From: Azospirillum canadense
Lineage (GTDB): Bacteria; Pseudomonadota; Alphaproteobacteria; Azospirillales; Azospirillaceae
DNA length: 64,000 nt
Reading direction: 5' to 3'
Assembly (NCBI RefSeq): GCF_025961225.1
Contig: NZ_JAOQNG010000007.1
Location: 82,001-146,000 of the forward strand
The notes beneath the pieces are model-generated. The model was not told the DNA's origin, did not search any database, and saw nothing but the letters and a program-made list of their open reading frames with translations. Position numbers and translations under genes: made by a program. Below are positions 1 through 9,787 of this stretch, one piece after another (the first letter of the stretch is position 1; each line of letters starts with the position of its first letter).

Positions 1-1352
<1,352 letters not shown>

Positions 1353-1378
1353 CCGAAGGACACCGGGAAGCCCCTGAT

Positions 1379-2878
1379 ATGACTCTCATCCCCCACCTGA
1401 TCGGCGGCAAGACCGACGCCCCCGCCGGCAGCCGCACCGCCGACGTCGTCAACCCCGCGACCGGGGAGGTCGCCGGCCAGGTGGCGCTCGCCGGCCGCGC
1501 GACGGTCGAGGAGGCGATCGCCGCCGCCGAGGCCGCCTTCCCCGCCTGGCGCGCCACCCCGCCGGCCAAGCGGGCGCGCGTCATGTTCCGCTTCAAGCAG
1601 TTGCTGGAGGAGAACGCCGAGCGCGTCTGCGCGCTGATCACGCGGGAGCACGGCAAGGTCCTGGACGACGCGCTGGGCGAGCTTGGGCGCGGCATCGAGA
1701 ACGTCGAGTACGCCTGCGGCGTGCCGGAGCTGTTGAAGGGAGAGTTCTCCAAGAACGTCGGGCCGGGCATCGACAGCTGGTCGGAGTTCCAGCCGGTGGG
1801 CGTCGTCGCCGGCATCACGCCCTTCAACTTCCCGGCGATGGTCCCCTTGTGGATGTACCCCATCGCCATCGCCTGCGGGAACACCTTCGTCCTCAAGCCA
1901 TCGGAGCGCGACCCCAGCGCCGCACTGCTGATCGCGCAGCTGGCCGAAGAAGCCGGCCTGCCGCCGGGCGTGCTGAACGTCGTCAATGGCGACAAGGAGG
2001 CGGTGGACACGCTGCTGACCGACCCGCGCGTGCAGGCCGTCAGCTTCGTCGGATCCACCCCGATCGCCGAATACGTCTACGCGACCGCCACCGCGCATGG
2101 GAAGCGGGTGCAGGCGCTGGGCGGGGCCAAGAACCACGCCATCGTTATGCCCGACGCCGACCTGGACAACGCGGTCGGCGCGCTGATGGGTGCCGCCTAC
2201 GGCTCCTGCGGGGAGCGCTGCATGGCGATCTCCGTGGTGGTTGCGGTCGGTGACGAGGTGGCCGACCGGCTGGCGGAGCGGCTGTCCACGGCGCTGCGCG
2301 CGCTGAAGGTCGGGGCCGGCACGGCGGCCGGCTGCGAGATGGGGCCGCTGGTCACCCGCACCCATTACGAGAAGGTGAAGGCCTACGTCGACCAGGGCGT
2401 GGCCGAAGGGGCGGAGCTGGTGGTGGACGGCCGCAGCCTCGTGGTACCGGGGCATGAGAACGGCAACTTCGTGGGCGGTTGCCTGTTCGACCGCGTCACC
2501 CCGGAGATGACCATCTACCGGGAGGAGATCTTCGGCCCGGTCCTCTGCCTCGTCCGGGTCAAGACCATGCAGGAGGGCATGGACCTGATCGACGCGCACG
2601 AATACGGCAACGGCACCTGCCTATTCACCCGCGACGGCGAGGCCGCCCGCTATTTCAGCGACATGATCAAGGTCGGCATGGTCGGCATCAACGTGCCGCT
2701 GCCGGTCCCGGTCGCCTATCACAGCTTCGGCGGTTGGAAGCGGTCGCTGTTCGGCGACCTTGCGGCCTATGGGCCAGACGGCGTGCGCTTCTACACCCGG
2801 CGCAAGACCATCACCCAGCGCTGGCCGACTGGCGGGGTGCGCGAGGGCGCGCAGTTCGCCTTTCCGTCCATGAAGTGA
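1379..2878 (+). CDS. mmsA: CoA-acylating methylmalonate-semialdehyde dehydrogenase
   Basis: A 499-residue aldehyde dehydrogenase of the CoA-acylating MmsA/IolA branch, normal length for the family. It would oxidise malonate or methylmalonate semialdehyde, with decarboxylation, to acetyl- or propionyl-CoA using NAD+ and CoA. The active-site stretch is GSCGERCMAIS, with the catalytic Cys around residue 281 (codon at 2219). The SFVGST motif and the C-terminal FGGWKRSLFGD segment are also typical. Unlike ordinary ALDHs it lacks the general-base Glu (ALGGAKNH replaces the usual LGGKSP), which is the hallmark of the MmsA group. It follows the aminotransferase and probably forms one operon with it. 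Convergent with the PucR-type gene, leaving only 16 bases between the two stops. Confidence 0.93.
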   Translation: MTLIPHLIGGKTDAPAGSRTADVVNPATGEVAGQVALAGRATVEEAIAAAEAAFPAWRATPPAKRARVMFRFKQLLEENAERVCALITREHGKVLDDALGELGRGIENVEYACGVPELLKGEFSKNVGPGIDSWSEFQPVGVVAGITPFNFPAMVPLWMYPIAIACGNTFVLKPSERDPSAALLIAQLAEEAGLPPGVLNVVNGDKEAVDTLLTDPRVQAVSFVGSTPIAEYVYATATAHGKRVQALGGAKNHAIVMPDADLDNAVGALMGAAYGSCGERCMAISVVVAVGDEVADRLAERLSTALRALKVGAGTAAGCEMGPLVTRTHYEKVKAYVDQGVAEGAELVVDGRSLVVPGHENGNFVGGCLFDRVTPEMTIYREEIFGPVLCLVRVKTMQEGMDLIDAHEYGNGTCLFTRDGEAARYFSDMIKVGMVGINVPLPVPVAYHSFGGWKRSLFGDLAAYGPDGVRFYTRRKTITQRWPTGGVREGAQFAFPSMK

Positions 2879-2894
2879 GGCGGTCGGCCGGGCG

Positions 2895-4694
2895 TCACGA
2901 GGAGGTCCGGTCGATGACCCCGCTGAGGTGCACGGCGAGTTCGACGGAGAAGCGGCGCTCCGGGTTCTCCACGTCGATGCCGAACAGCTCGGCGATGCGG
3001 GCCAGGCGGTAACGCAGGGTCGTCACGTGCAGGCCGAGCTGGTCGGAACAGGCCTTGGTCCGGCAGCCGGTCTTCAGGTAGGCGGCCAGCGTCTCCATGT
3101 AGGGCGTGCCGTGGCGCCGGTCGTAGTCGATCAGCGCGCCGATGCTGTCGGCCACATAGCCGCGCACTTCCTCGGTGTTGGCGGCGGCCAGCAGCATCGG
3201 CAGGGGGCCGAACTGCTGGGCGTCGAGGATGCCGGACCGGCCGAACTCCTGCGCGATGCGGATCATTCGCCAGGAGCGTTCCCACGCGTCGGCATAGTCC
3301 GGGGGCGCGTTGCAGCGGTTGGTCAGCACGACGAAGGGCTCGGCGTGGAGTATGTCGCCGACCGCCCGCGCGATCTGCGCCATCAGCCGCTTCACCGGTC
3401 CCGGGCTGCGCTCGCCCGCTTCGAAGGGCAGGATGCAGACCAGACCGGTTGGGACGGTGACCAGCGTGCCGGCGACGCCGTTCAGCGGCAGCAGCCGCTG
3501 CACCGTCGGGTGCAGGTCGGCCGCCGCACTGACCGTCTTGCGTCCGCGGTCAGGCAAGCCCACCACGATCATCTGGGTCGGCCGGTCGAGGTTGAGCCCG
3601 AGCCGGAGCGCCCGCTGACCGATGTCGCGGTGATCGCGCCAGCGCCGCTCCACCAGTTCCAGGAACAGGTCGGTGAGCGTCCGGTTCTCGTAGCGGAAGC
3701 GGATGACGTTGCGCAGCATCTGGATGCTGAGCGCGTGCTTGATGCCGTCGAGCAGCAGCTGGTCGGCCTGCCCGTAGGGCTGCGGGCCGGGGAAGATCAT
3801 CAGCGCCCCGACCGCCTCGCCGTCGGCGGTCAGCGGGTCGATGCGCGGCGCGGTGCGGATGCGCGTGCCGCCGACCTCCCAGAACAGAGTCGGGGCTGTC
3901 GCCGTGGGATGGTCGATGGCGTCGCGCGCCGCCTTCATGATGGCGGGGCCGAGGCCGGACGCTGCCGCCGCCTGCCACGCGGCGTCGGTGATGCCGCTGC
4001 CGCTGGGCGCGCGGTCGGCGGTGACGAGGTTGGCGGTGAAGTCCACGATGACGAGGGAGTAGGGCAGCAGGTCGCGGATGCGCGGCAGGAGCGTGTCCAT
4101 CGCCCCGTCCTCCAGCGCCTGGAGCAGCAGCGAGGTGTTGACCTCCAGCGCCCGTTGCAGGCGTTCCGCGGCCAGGGTCTCGGCGCGCAGCCGATGCTGG
4201 CGCTCCACGGCGATCTCGCCCAGCTGGACGATCATGCCGATGAAGGTCAAATCCTCCTCGGTCACGTCGACGATGCTGCGCGACACGACGCTGAGCACCA
4301 GGGGCCGGCCCTCGTCGTCGGTGCCGTTCATCGGCACGACCAGCACGCTGTGATAGTCGCGCTCGAACGCCTCGCGGCGGTAGCCGGGGAACTCCTCCGA
4401 CACGCGGGCGTCGCGGATGAAAACCGGCTCGTTCCGCCGCAGGGCCACCAGCGACGGGCTGGTCGCCAGCTCCCACCGGTCGGACAGCGGGCGCTGGATC
4501 AGCGTCGGGTCGTGGCGCACGACCACGAGGCCGTAGCCGTGCTCCACGTCCACCGCCATGATCGACCCCATCGACCAATTGGCGTGCCGGCAGGCGGCGA
4601 GGACCAGCCGCTGGAGCACCGTCGCCAGATCCCCGCCCGAGTTGATCAGGCTTGCCACCACCCGCAGAGACTGGATTCGCGACGTCTCGACCAC
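2895..4694 (-). CDS. PucR/CdaR-type transcriptional regulator with N-terminal GAF domain
   Basis: A cytoplasmic activator of the PucR/CdaR group. The N-terminal third is GAF-like (a sensory domain, roughly residues 20-180). The middle is a linker with a GGDEF-like/CdaR region. The last 70 residues are the PucR C-terminal helix-turn-helix (TLAAYLKTGCRTKACSDQL followed by HVTTLRYRLARI). I chose the GTG at 4694 because GGAGG sits 4 bases upstream of it on the minus strand. The longer frame opens with a TTG at 4769 and adds 25 residues that look like no domain. It converges on the aminotransferase/mmsA pair, so it may sense an intermediate of that pathway; this is inference from position only. 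Confidence 0.82.
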   Translation of the reverse strand: MVETSRIQSLRVVASLINSGGDLATVLQRLVLAACRHANWSMGSIMAVDVEHGYGLVVVRHDPTLIQRPLSDRWELATSPSLVALRRNEPVFIRDARVSEEFPGYRREAFERDYHSVLVVPMNGTDDEGRPLVLSVVSRSIVDVTEEDLTFIGMIVQLGEIAVERQHRLRAETLAAERLQRALEVNTSLLLQALEDGAMDTLLPRIRDLLPYSLVIVDFTANLVTADRAPSGSGITDAAWQAAAASGLGPAIMKAARDAIDHPTATAPTLFWEVGGTRIRTAPRIDPLTADGEAVGALMIFPGPQPYGQADQLLLDGIKHALSIQMLRNVIRFRYENRTLTDLFLELVERRWRDHRDIGQRALRLGLNLDRPTQMIVVGLPDRGRKTVSAAADLHPTVQRLLPLNGVAGTLVTVPTGLVCILPFEAGERSPGPVKRLMAQIARAVGDILHAEPFVVLTNRCNAPPDYADAWERSWRMIRIAQEFGRSGILDAQQFGPLPMLLAAANTEEVRGYVADSIGALIDYDRRHGTPYMETLAAYLKTGCRTKACSDQLGLHVTTLRYRLARIAELFGIDVENPERRFSVELAVHLSGVIDRTSS

Positions 4695-4743
4695 GTTTCC
4701 TCCGCCAGAGGCCCGTTTCGTCCGCACCCCGTTTCGCCCACGC

Positions 4744-4772
4744 GCGTTGCCGAATGAAACATCGTGCAACGC
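4744..4772. promoter_or_regulatory. Inverted repeat upstream of the PucR-type regulator
   Basis: GCGTTGC (4744-4750) and GCAACGC (4766-4772) form 7-bp perfect arms separated by 15 bases, about 50 bases upstream of the GTG start of the regulator. On the minus strand, A-rich DNA lies just upstream. The position suits an autoregulatory operator. With arms this short and GC-rich, chance occurrence is possible. Confidence 0.3.
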
Positions 4773-4859
4773 TTTTTTCGCGGATGTCGCACGGGCGGAT
4801 GCACCCGGTTCCTATGACTGCAATCCTATCACGCCCGATGGTGGGGCCGTCAAGCGGCC

Positions 4860-4884
4860 AAAAAATCCCCTCTCTCCAGAGGGG
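4860..4884 (-). terminator. Rho-independent terminator after the MFS gene
   Basis: Read on the minus strand, the hairpin has 7-bp arms CCCCTCT / AGAGGGG around a 4-base loop and is followed by ATTTTTT. This is the classical intrinsic terminator form. It starts about 9 bases beyond the stop of the MFS gene (4894), so it should end the proVWX-DUF1185-MFS transcription unit. The stem belongs to the same sequence family as the other CCCTCTCC palindromes of the window. Confidence 0.75.
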
Positions 4885-4893
4885 AGAAGGTTA

Positions 4894-6123
4894 TCAGTGT
4901 CCCTCGTCCGGCGTTGGTGCCGTGCGCGGGTCGGGGATCGCCGCGCCTGTCAGGCCGTCGGGGCGCAGCGGGCGGAAAGGCAGGCGGTCGGGTTCGGGGG
5001 ACCGGGTCCGGACCGCGCGGCGGATCAGGACGAAGCCGGCCAGCGCGGCGAAGCCGATGGCGGCGAAGGCGAACAGGCCCGGCGGGCCGAACCGGTCCAT
5101 CAGCAGGGCGCCTGGGACGGGGCCGGCCATCGCGCCGGCGGCCCAGACGATCAGCAGGCCGCTGACGGTGGGCACGATCCGGCCCGGCGGAACCACGTCG
5201 CAGGCGTGCGCGACGCACAGGGCGTAAAGGCACAGGGCTTGGCTGCCCCACAGCGCGAAGCCCGTCAACACGGCCCAGGCCGGGTATCCGGCCGGCAACA
5301 GCGCCAAGCCGACGGACAGGACGGCCCCATTCCCGGCAACGGCGGCGATCACGACGCGCCGGTCCCGCCGGTCCGACAGCCAGCCGAGCGGCCATTGCGC
5401 GAGCAGGCTGCCGCCCTGGAGGGCAACGAGCAAGGCGGCGGCCGCGGATTCGGACATTCCCACGCGCAGCCCGTACAGCGGGGCCAGCGCCAGCACCGTG
5501 CCGGTCACCACCCCGACCGCGAAGCAGCCGACCAGGGCGGACGGCGCCAGCCTGAACAGCCCGCGCAAATCCAGCGTGACGGCGGTCGGAAGCGCCGGGG
5601 TGACCGGCCGGGCGACGGCGACGGGCAGGATGGACAGCAGGACCAGCAGGATCAGGGCGCGGAACGGCTGGTCGCCGCCGGGTTCGATCAGAAGGGGGCC
5701 GGACATCAGCGCCAGCTTGGTGGTGACCATGTAGACCGCCAGGACGCGCCCGCGGTTGCCGTCCTGCGAGCCGGAGCCGATCCAGCCCTCCACCACCGTG
5801 AACAGCCCGGCGAAGCCGACGCCGGTCAGCCCGCGCAGCAGAATCCAGCCGGCTTCGCCGCCGGCCATCGGCAAGGCGAGCGCCAGGATCGCCATCAGCG
5901 CGGCCAGCCCGGCGTAGGCCCGGACGAAGCCGAGCCGGCGCACCACCCGGGGCGCCGCCAGACAGCCGGCGGCGAAGCCGACGCCGTAGGCCGACGCGAC
6001 CATGCCGATGTCGGCGGCCGACAGCCCCTGCGCCTGCATGCGCAGAGGCAGCAGGGCCTGGAGCAGCCCGTTGCCCGCCTGCAGCAGGACGGCGGCCGAC
6101 ATCACCGGCAGCAGCGGTGGCAT
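4894..6123 (-). CDS. MFS transporter (12 TM, drug/metabolite exporter type)
   Basis: A major facilitator superfamily protein of 409 residues with about 12 predicted membrane segments, running from MPPLLPVMSAAVLLQAGNG to a short charged C-terminus. A loop between the second and third helices (APRVVRRLGF) and its counterpart in the second half (LSDRRDRRVV) match the MFS signature-A position. The start at 6123 is fixed by a TGATG overlap with the stop of the preceding dehydrogenase gene, implying translational coupling. The longer open frame upstream is only a shadow of that gene. The transported compound cannot be read. Position at the end of the unit suggests export or uptake of something tied to the two genes before it. 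Confidence 0.85.
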   Translation of the reverse strand: MPPLLPVMSAAVLLQAGNGLLQALLPLRMQAQGLSAADIGMVASAYGVGFAAGCLAAPRVVRRLGFVRAYAGLAALMAILALALPMAGGEAGWILLRGLTGVGFAGLFTVVEGWIGSGSQDGNRGRVLAVYMVTTKLALMSGPLLIEPGGDQPFRALILLVLLSILPVAVARPVTPALPTAVTLDLRGLFRLAPSALVGCFAVGVVTGTVLALAPLYGLRVGMSESAAAALLVALQGGSLLAQWPLGWLSDRRDRRVVIAAVAGNGAVLSVGLALLPAGYPAWAVLTGFALWGSQALCLYALCVAHACDVVPPGRIVPTVSGLLIVWAAGAMAGPVPGALLMDRFGPPGLFAFAAIGFAALAGFVLIRRAVRTRSPEPDRLPFRPLRPDGLTGAAIPDPRTAPTPDEGH

Positions 6124-7073
6124 CAATAGCCGCGCCTCCGGTCGATTACGTTGGCCAGCGGCCGTCCCTCGCGGAAGGCCGTCACGGTCGCCACCACCTG
6201 CTCCACCGCCTGGGACGGGTGGGTGGCCGCCGCGCTGTGCGGGGACACGCGGACGCGCGGGTGCCGCCAGAAGGGATGGGCGGGCGGCAAGGGTTCCTCG
6301 CTGAACACGTCCAGGCTGGCCCCGGCCAGGTGGCCGCGGTCGAGCGCGTCGAGCAGGTCGGCCTCGACCAGATGGCCGCCGCGCCCGGCGTTGATGACCA
6401 CCGCCCCGGCCGGCAGGCGGGCGAACAGGTCCCGGTCCAGGATGCCCTGGGTGTCGGCGGTCAGCGGCAGCAGGCAGACCAGCAGGTCGCACCGCGGCAG
6501 CATCGCCGCCAGCCCGTCCGCGCCCGCGAACCCCTCCACGCCGGGCAACTGCTTGGGCGACCGGCTCCAGCCCAGCACGCGGTAGCCCAGCGCGGTGAGG
6601 ACGCGGGCGGCGGCGCTGCCCAGCTCCCCCAGTCCGAGAAGCCCGACGCTGACCTCGCGGGCCGGCCGGTAGGGCAGCCATTGCCAGACGCCGGCCTTCT
6701 GCGCGGCGTCGAACGCGTCGGAATGGCGGTGCCAGCGCAGCACCTGGAGCGCCACGAAGCCGGCCATGTCGTCGCTCAGGCTGTCCGACACCATGCGGAC
6801 GAGCGGCACGTCGGGCAGGGTCGGGTCGCGCAGCAGCGTCTCGACCCCGGCGCCCAGCGACATCACCAGCCGCAGATTCGACAGGCCGGCGAAGACACCC
6901 TGCGGCGGCTGCCAGACCAACGCCATGTCGATGTCGTCCGGGTCGCCGTCCGGACCTCCGATGTCCGGCCAGACCCGCATTGACAGGCCCGGAAGACGGC
7001 GGCCCAGGGCGTCGCGCCACAGGCCGGCGTTGTCGATGTTCGAACAGAAGAGCAGCGTCATGGCTGGGTTCAC
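6123..7073 (-). CDS. ghrA: Glyoxylate/hydroxypyruvate reductase A-like dehydrogenase
   Basis: A D-isomer-specific 2-hydroxyacid dehydrogenase of the GhrA type (about 312-316 residues), reducing glyoxylate or hydroxypyruvate with NADPH. Seen are the nucleotide-binding GLLGLGELGSA, the substrate Arg in the NAGRGGHLVE segment and the catalytic His in SPHSAAATH near the C-terminus. Two starts are possible: GTG at 7073, which overlaps the upstream stop as GTGA, or ATG at 7061, which gives the usual family N-terminus (MTLLFCSNIDNAG). The GTGA overlap favours the first. The stop overlaps the MFS start by one base. The 2-oxoacid partner is inferred from family membership. Confidence 0.85.
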   Translation of the reverse strand: MNPAMTLLFCSNIDNAGLWRDALGRRLPGLSMRVWPDIGGPDGDPDDIDMALVWQPPQGVFAGLSNLRLVMSLGAGVETLLRDPTLPDVPLVRMVSDSLSDDMAGFVALQVLRWHRHSDAFDAAQKAGVWQWLPYRPAREVSVGLLGLGELGSAAARVLTALGYRVLGWSRSPKQLPGVEGFAGADGLAAMLPRCDLLVCLLPLTADTQGILDRDLFARLPAGAVVINAGRGGHLVEADLLDALDRGHLAGASLDVFSEEPLPPAHPFWRHPRVRVSPHSAAATHPSQAVEQVVATVTAFREGRPLANVIDRRRGY

Positions 7074-7669
7074 GCCTGGGTGAGGACCTTTTCGGCCTCC
7101 ATTTCGGCCATGTCGAGGAAGCGGTCTCCGATGCGCGGGTGGGCGCGGCTGCCGTCCGACGCGCCGATGGCGACCAGCAGCTCGTCCGGGCCGGGGGCGT
7201 CGGGGACCTGGAAGTTGGCCGTCAGGAAATGCGCGCGCTTGCCGGTTTCCGTCTTGTGGATCATCGGCAGGGCGAGCAGCGCGCCCGCGGCGTTGCGCGT
7301 GTTGGTGAAGCTGAGGAAGGTGGTTCCCTGCGCCGCTTCGCGGAACATGTTGCCGAAGCGCAGCGTGTGGATGATGGCCGAGGCGTGCTCGATCTCCCCG
7401 TTCACGCCGACGGAAGCGGCCTTGCCGTAGGCCTCGATGCGCTCGGCCGGCATCAGGGCGGTGAGGCGCCGCGTCATTTCCGCCCCCAGCACCGGGGCGA
7501 TGCGCAGGATCTCCGGCCGCAGATTCTCGACGAAGCCCTGGCCGGCCCAGGGGTTGCGCAGCACGGCGGCGACCACGACCGACGTGATCGGCCGTTCCGC
7601 GGCCTTGCCGCCCTCGACGATGGTTTCCTCGATGAAGGTGGAGATCTTGCGCAGTCCGATGTCCATCAT
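7070..7669 (-). CDS. Amino acid synthesis family protein (DUF1185)
   Basis: A 199-residue member of the DUF1185/AA_synth family, short cytoplasmic proteins with no established activity that are often found next to ABC importers and amino acid genes. The start ATG at 7669 opens MMDIGLRKISTFIEETI, the family N-terminus. The open frame extends further upstream but there runs through the palindrome at 7700-7728. Conserved-looking stretches are RPITSVVVAAVLRNPWAGQG and GPDELLVAIGASDGSRAHPR. It is translationally coupled to the next gene through a GTGA overlap. Its place directly after proVWX hints at a role in using the imported compound. Confidence 0.8.
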   Translation of the reverse strand: MMDIGLRKISTFIEETIVEGGKAAERPITSVVVAAVLRNPWAGQGFVENLRPEILRIAPVLGAEMTRRLTALMPAERIEAYGKAASVGVNGEIEHASAIIHTLRFGNMFREAAQGTTFLSFTNTRNAAGALLALPMIHKTETGKRAHFLTANFQVPDAPGPDELLVAIGASDGSRAHPRIGDRFLDMAEMEAEKVLTQA

Positions 7670-7699
7670 GTCCCGTCCGATTGTGTTGGTTCCTTCAAA

Positions 7700-7728
7700 C
7701 CCCTCTCCCTGCGGAGCAGGGAGAGGGG
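7700..7728. repeat. Perfect 13-bp-arm palindrome between proX and the DUF1185 gene
   Basis: The arms 7700-7712 and 7716-7728 are perfectly complementary around the loop GGA and carry the core CCCTCTCCC/GGGAGAGGG shared by the window's other palindromes. No T-run follows on the minus strand, so it is not a standard terminator. It lies immediately 3' of proX inside an otherwise continuous unit, where a stem could protect the proX message or reduce readthrough. Confidence 0.75.
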
Positions 7729-7737
7729 AGAAATGCT

Positions 7738-8778
7738 TCAGCTCGCGGCCTTGGCGCTGGCGACCCATTGCTCGAAGGTGGGCTTGTTGGCGGAGAGCCA
7801 TTCCTGGGCGAGCGCGCGGATGTGGCTGTCACTGGCGCCCTTTTCACTGATGCTGCGTTCCCAGCCGGCCCAGGTCTGGAGCGGGAAGCCGATGTTTTCG
7901 ACCAGCGCCTTCACCGCGGGGTTGGCGGCGATGAAGTCGCGGTTGGCGACAGTGTTCCAGTTCCAGGAGGCCATGGCCATGCGGCAGGGGTCGGCGCCGC
8001 CGGCGCAGCCCGACACGCCGTTGACCAGCGCGGTGCCCTTGTTGGGGACCGACGGGGGCAGGGCGTCGAAGGGGGTGGGCAGCCAGACCACGTCCTTGCC
8101 GGGGACCAGCGTGTTGGTCACCCAGGACGGGCTCCAGGCGTAGAAGAAGGCGGGCTCGCCCCGGCGGACGCGGGCGACAGCCTCCACCATCAGCGGCTCG
8201 TACTTGCCACGGACGGAGTTCACCGTGTCCTTCAGCCCGAACTTGTCGAGCTGGAAGTCGACCACGTCGCCGCAGCTCCAGCCCGGATCGCAGTTGACCA
8301 GGTCGGCCTTGCCGCCCTTGCCGAACAGCGCGGCGATCTTCGGGTCCTTCATCTGCTCCAGCGACGTGATCTTGTAGGCGTCGGCCGTCTTCTTGTCGAT
8401 CAGGTAGCCGTTGACGCCGCCCTCCTTGATCAGGCCGCCGCCGACGATCATCGCCTGCTGCTCCACCTTGCGGAAGGCGGGCTCGCGCTGCGGGAAGTTG
8501 ATGTCGGTGGCGATGTCCAGGTCGCCCTGCGCCGCCGCCTGGAAGAACAGCGTGGTGCTGAGCGTGCTGAGCTTGACCGAGTAGCCCAGCTCCTTGAAGG
8601 CGGCGGAGACGATCTGGGCGGTGACGTAGTTGGCGCCCAGACTGTCGGACTGGGCGTAGCGGATGGTCTTGCCCTTGCCGGGCTGGTCGGCGGCCAGCGC
8701 CGGCTGGACGCAGGCCGCGGCGAGGATCGCGGCGGCGGAGAGGGTCTTCACGAGCGACTTGGGCATCAGGAAGGACAT
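7738..8778 (-). CDS. proX: Glycine betaine/proline ABC transporter, substrate-binding protein
   Basis: The periplasmic binding protein of a quaternary-amine importer. The first 30 residues form a Sec signal peptide ending in QPALA-ADQ. The mature part is a type II binding fold (OpuAC family) opening with KTIRYAQSDSLGANYV. Length (346 residues) matches ProX, and two cysteine pairs (LVNCDPGWSC; SGCAGGADPC) resemble the disulphides of that protein. Aromatic residues that would build a cation-pi box for a trimethylammonium group are plentiful (FFYAWSPSW; MASWNWN). It follows proV and proW on the same strand. The precise ligand (betaine, choline or another) is not certain. Confidence 0.88.
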   Translation of the reverse strand: MSFLMPKSLVKTLSAAAILAAACVQPALAADQPGKGKTIRYAQSDSLGANYVTAQIVSAAFKELGYSVKLSTLSTTLFFQAAAQGDLDIATDINFPQREPAFRKVEQQAMIVGGGLIKEGGVNGYLIDKKTADAYKITSLEQMKDPKIAALFGKGGKADLVNCDPGWSCGDVVDFQLDKFGLKDTVNSVRGKYEPLMVEAVARVRRGEPAFFYAWSPSWVTNTLVPGKDVVWLPTPFDALPPSVPNKGTALVNGVSGCAGGADPCRMAMASWNWNTVANRDFIAANPAVKALVENIGFPLQTWAGWERSISEKGASDSHIRALAQEWLSANKPTFEQWVASAKAAS

Positions 8779-8824
8779 GGCGGACTCCTCGAACGGGATC
8801 GGAGCGGAAGCGGGGAGGAAGGCG

Positions 8825-9787
8825 TTACTGATCCGGGTTGGCGATGGCCGGGCCGCCGACGGTTTTGCCGGCGACCGCTTGGTTCTCTACCGGCCGGTCG
8901 GCGCGAAAGAGGCCTCGCAGGCTGCGCAGCAGCGGGCGTCCGCCGGGGCCGCCGGGCTGGGCGAGCTTTTGCGTGATGCGGTCGAGCACCATGGCCAGCA
9001 GCACGATGGCGATGCCGCCCACAGCGGCGCGGCCGACGTCGAGCCGGCCCAGGCCCTGGAGCACCACGAGGCCGAGACCCTCCGCGCCGATCATGGCGAC
9101 GACGACGGACATGACCATGGCGGTCAGCACGGTCTGGTTCAGGCCGCCGAGGATGGTCGGCACGGCCAGCGGAAGCTGAACCTCCCACAGCAGCTGCCGC
9201 TTGGTGGCGCCGAAGGCGAGGCCGGCCTCCACCATCTCGGTCTCCACCATGCGGATGCCGAGGTTGGTGAAGCGGATCAGCGGCGGGGCCGCCGCCGTCA
9301 CCACGGCAACCTCGCCCGGCACCGTGCCGACGCCGAACAGCATCACCACCGGCACCAGATACACGAAGGTCGGGGTGGTCTGCATGATGTCCAGGACCGG
9401 GCGGACAACGCCCCACATGCGGTCGCTGCGCGCGCAGCCGATACCGATGGGGATGCCGACGGCGGCGCAGATGACGATGGCGGTGGTGATCAGCGACAGG
9501 GTCGTCATCGCCTCCGACCAGACGCCCAGCGCGGCGATGGCGACCAGCGCGATGGCGGTGAAGGCCGCGACCCCCAGGCTGGCGAGGCGCCAGGCCAGCA
9601 GCACGGCCACCGCCACGAAGGCGAGGAAGGGGATCTCGTGCAGCAGGTAGATGTTCAGGTTCAGGACATACTCGACCGGCCATTTGATGGCGAGGAAGAG
9701 CGGGCGCAGGTTCAGCGCGACCCACGCCACCCCGTCCTGGATCCAGCTGTCGACCGGGAAGACGGCCAAGTCGTCGGCGTCAAGCAT
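8825..9787 (-). CDS. proW: Glycine betaine/proline ABC transporter, permease
   Basis: The inner-membrane permease of the betaine-type importer, 320 residues with about seven hydrophobic segments. The EAA-type coupling loop, which docks on the ATPase, is EAGLAFGATKRQLLWEVQLP. The N-terminal extension before the first helix (MLDADDLAVFPVDSWI) is typical of ProW. Its start overlaps the end of proV by eight bases, so the two are co-translated, and proX follows after about 45 bases. The C-terminal 35 residues past the last helix are a charged cytoplasmic tail. Confidence 0.9.
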   Translation of the reverse strand: MLDADDLAVFPVDSWIQDGVAWVALNLRPLFLAIKWPVEYVLNLNIYLLHEIPFLAFVAVAVLLAWRLASLGVAAFTAIALVAIAALGVWSEAMTTLSLITTAIVICAAVGIPIGIGCARSDRMWGVVRPVLDIMQTTPTFVYLVPVVMLFGVGTVPGEVAVVTAAAPPLIRFTNLGIRMVETEMVEAGLAFGATKRQLLWEVQLPLAVPTILGGLNQTVLTAMVMSVVVAMIGAEGLGLVVLQGLGRLDVGRAAVGGIAIVLLAMVLDRITQKLAQPGGPGGRPLLRSLRGLFRADRPVENQAVAGKTVGGPAIANPDQ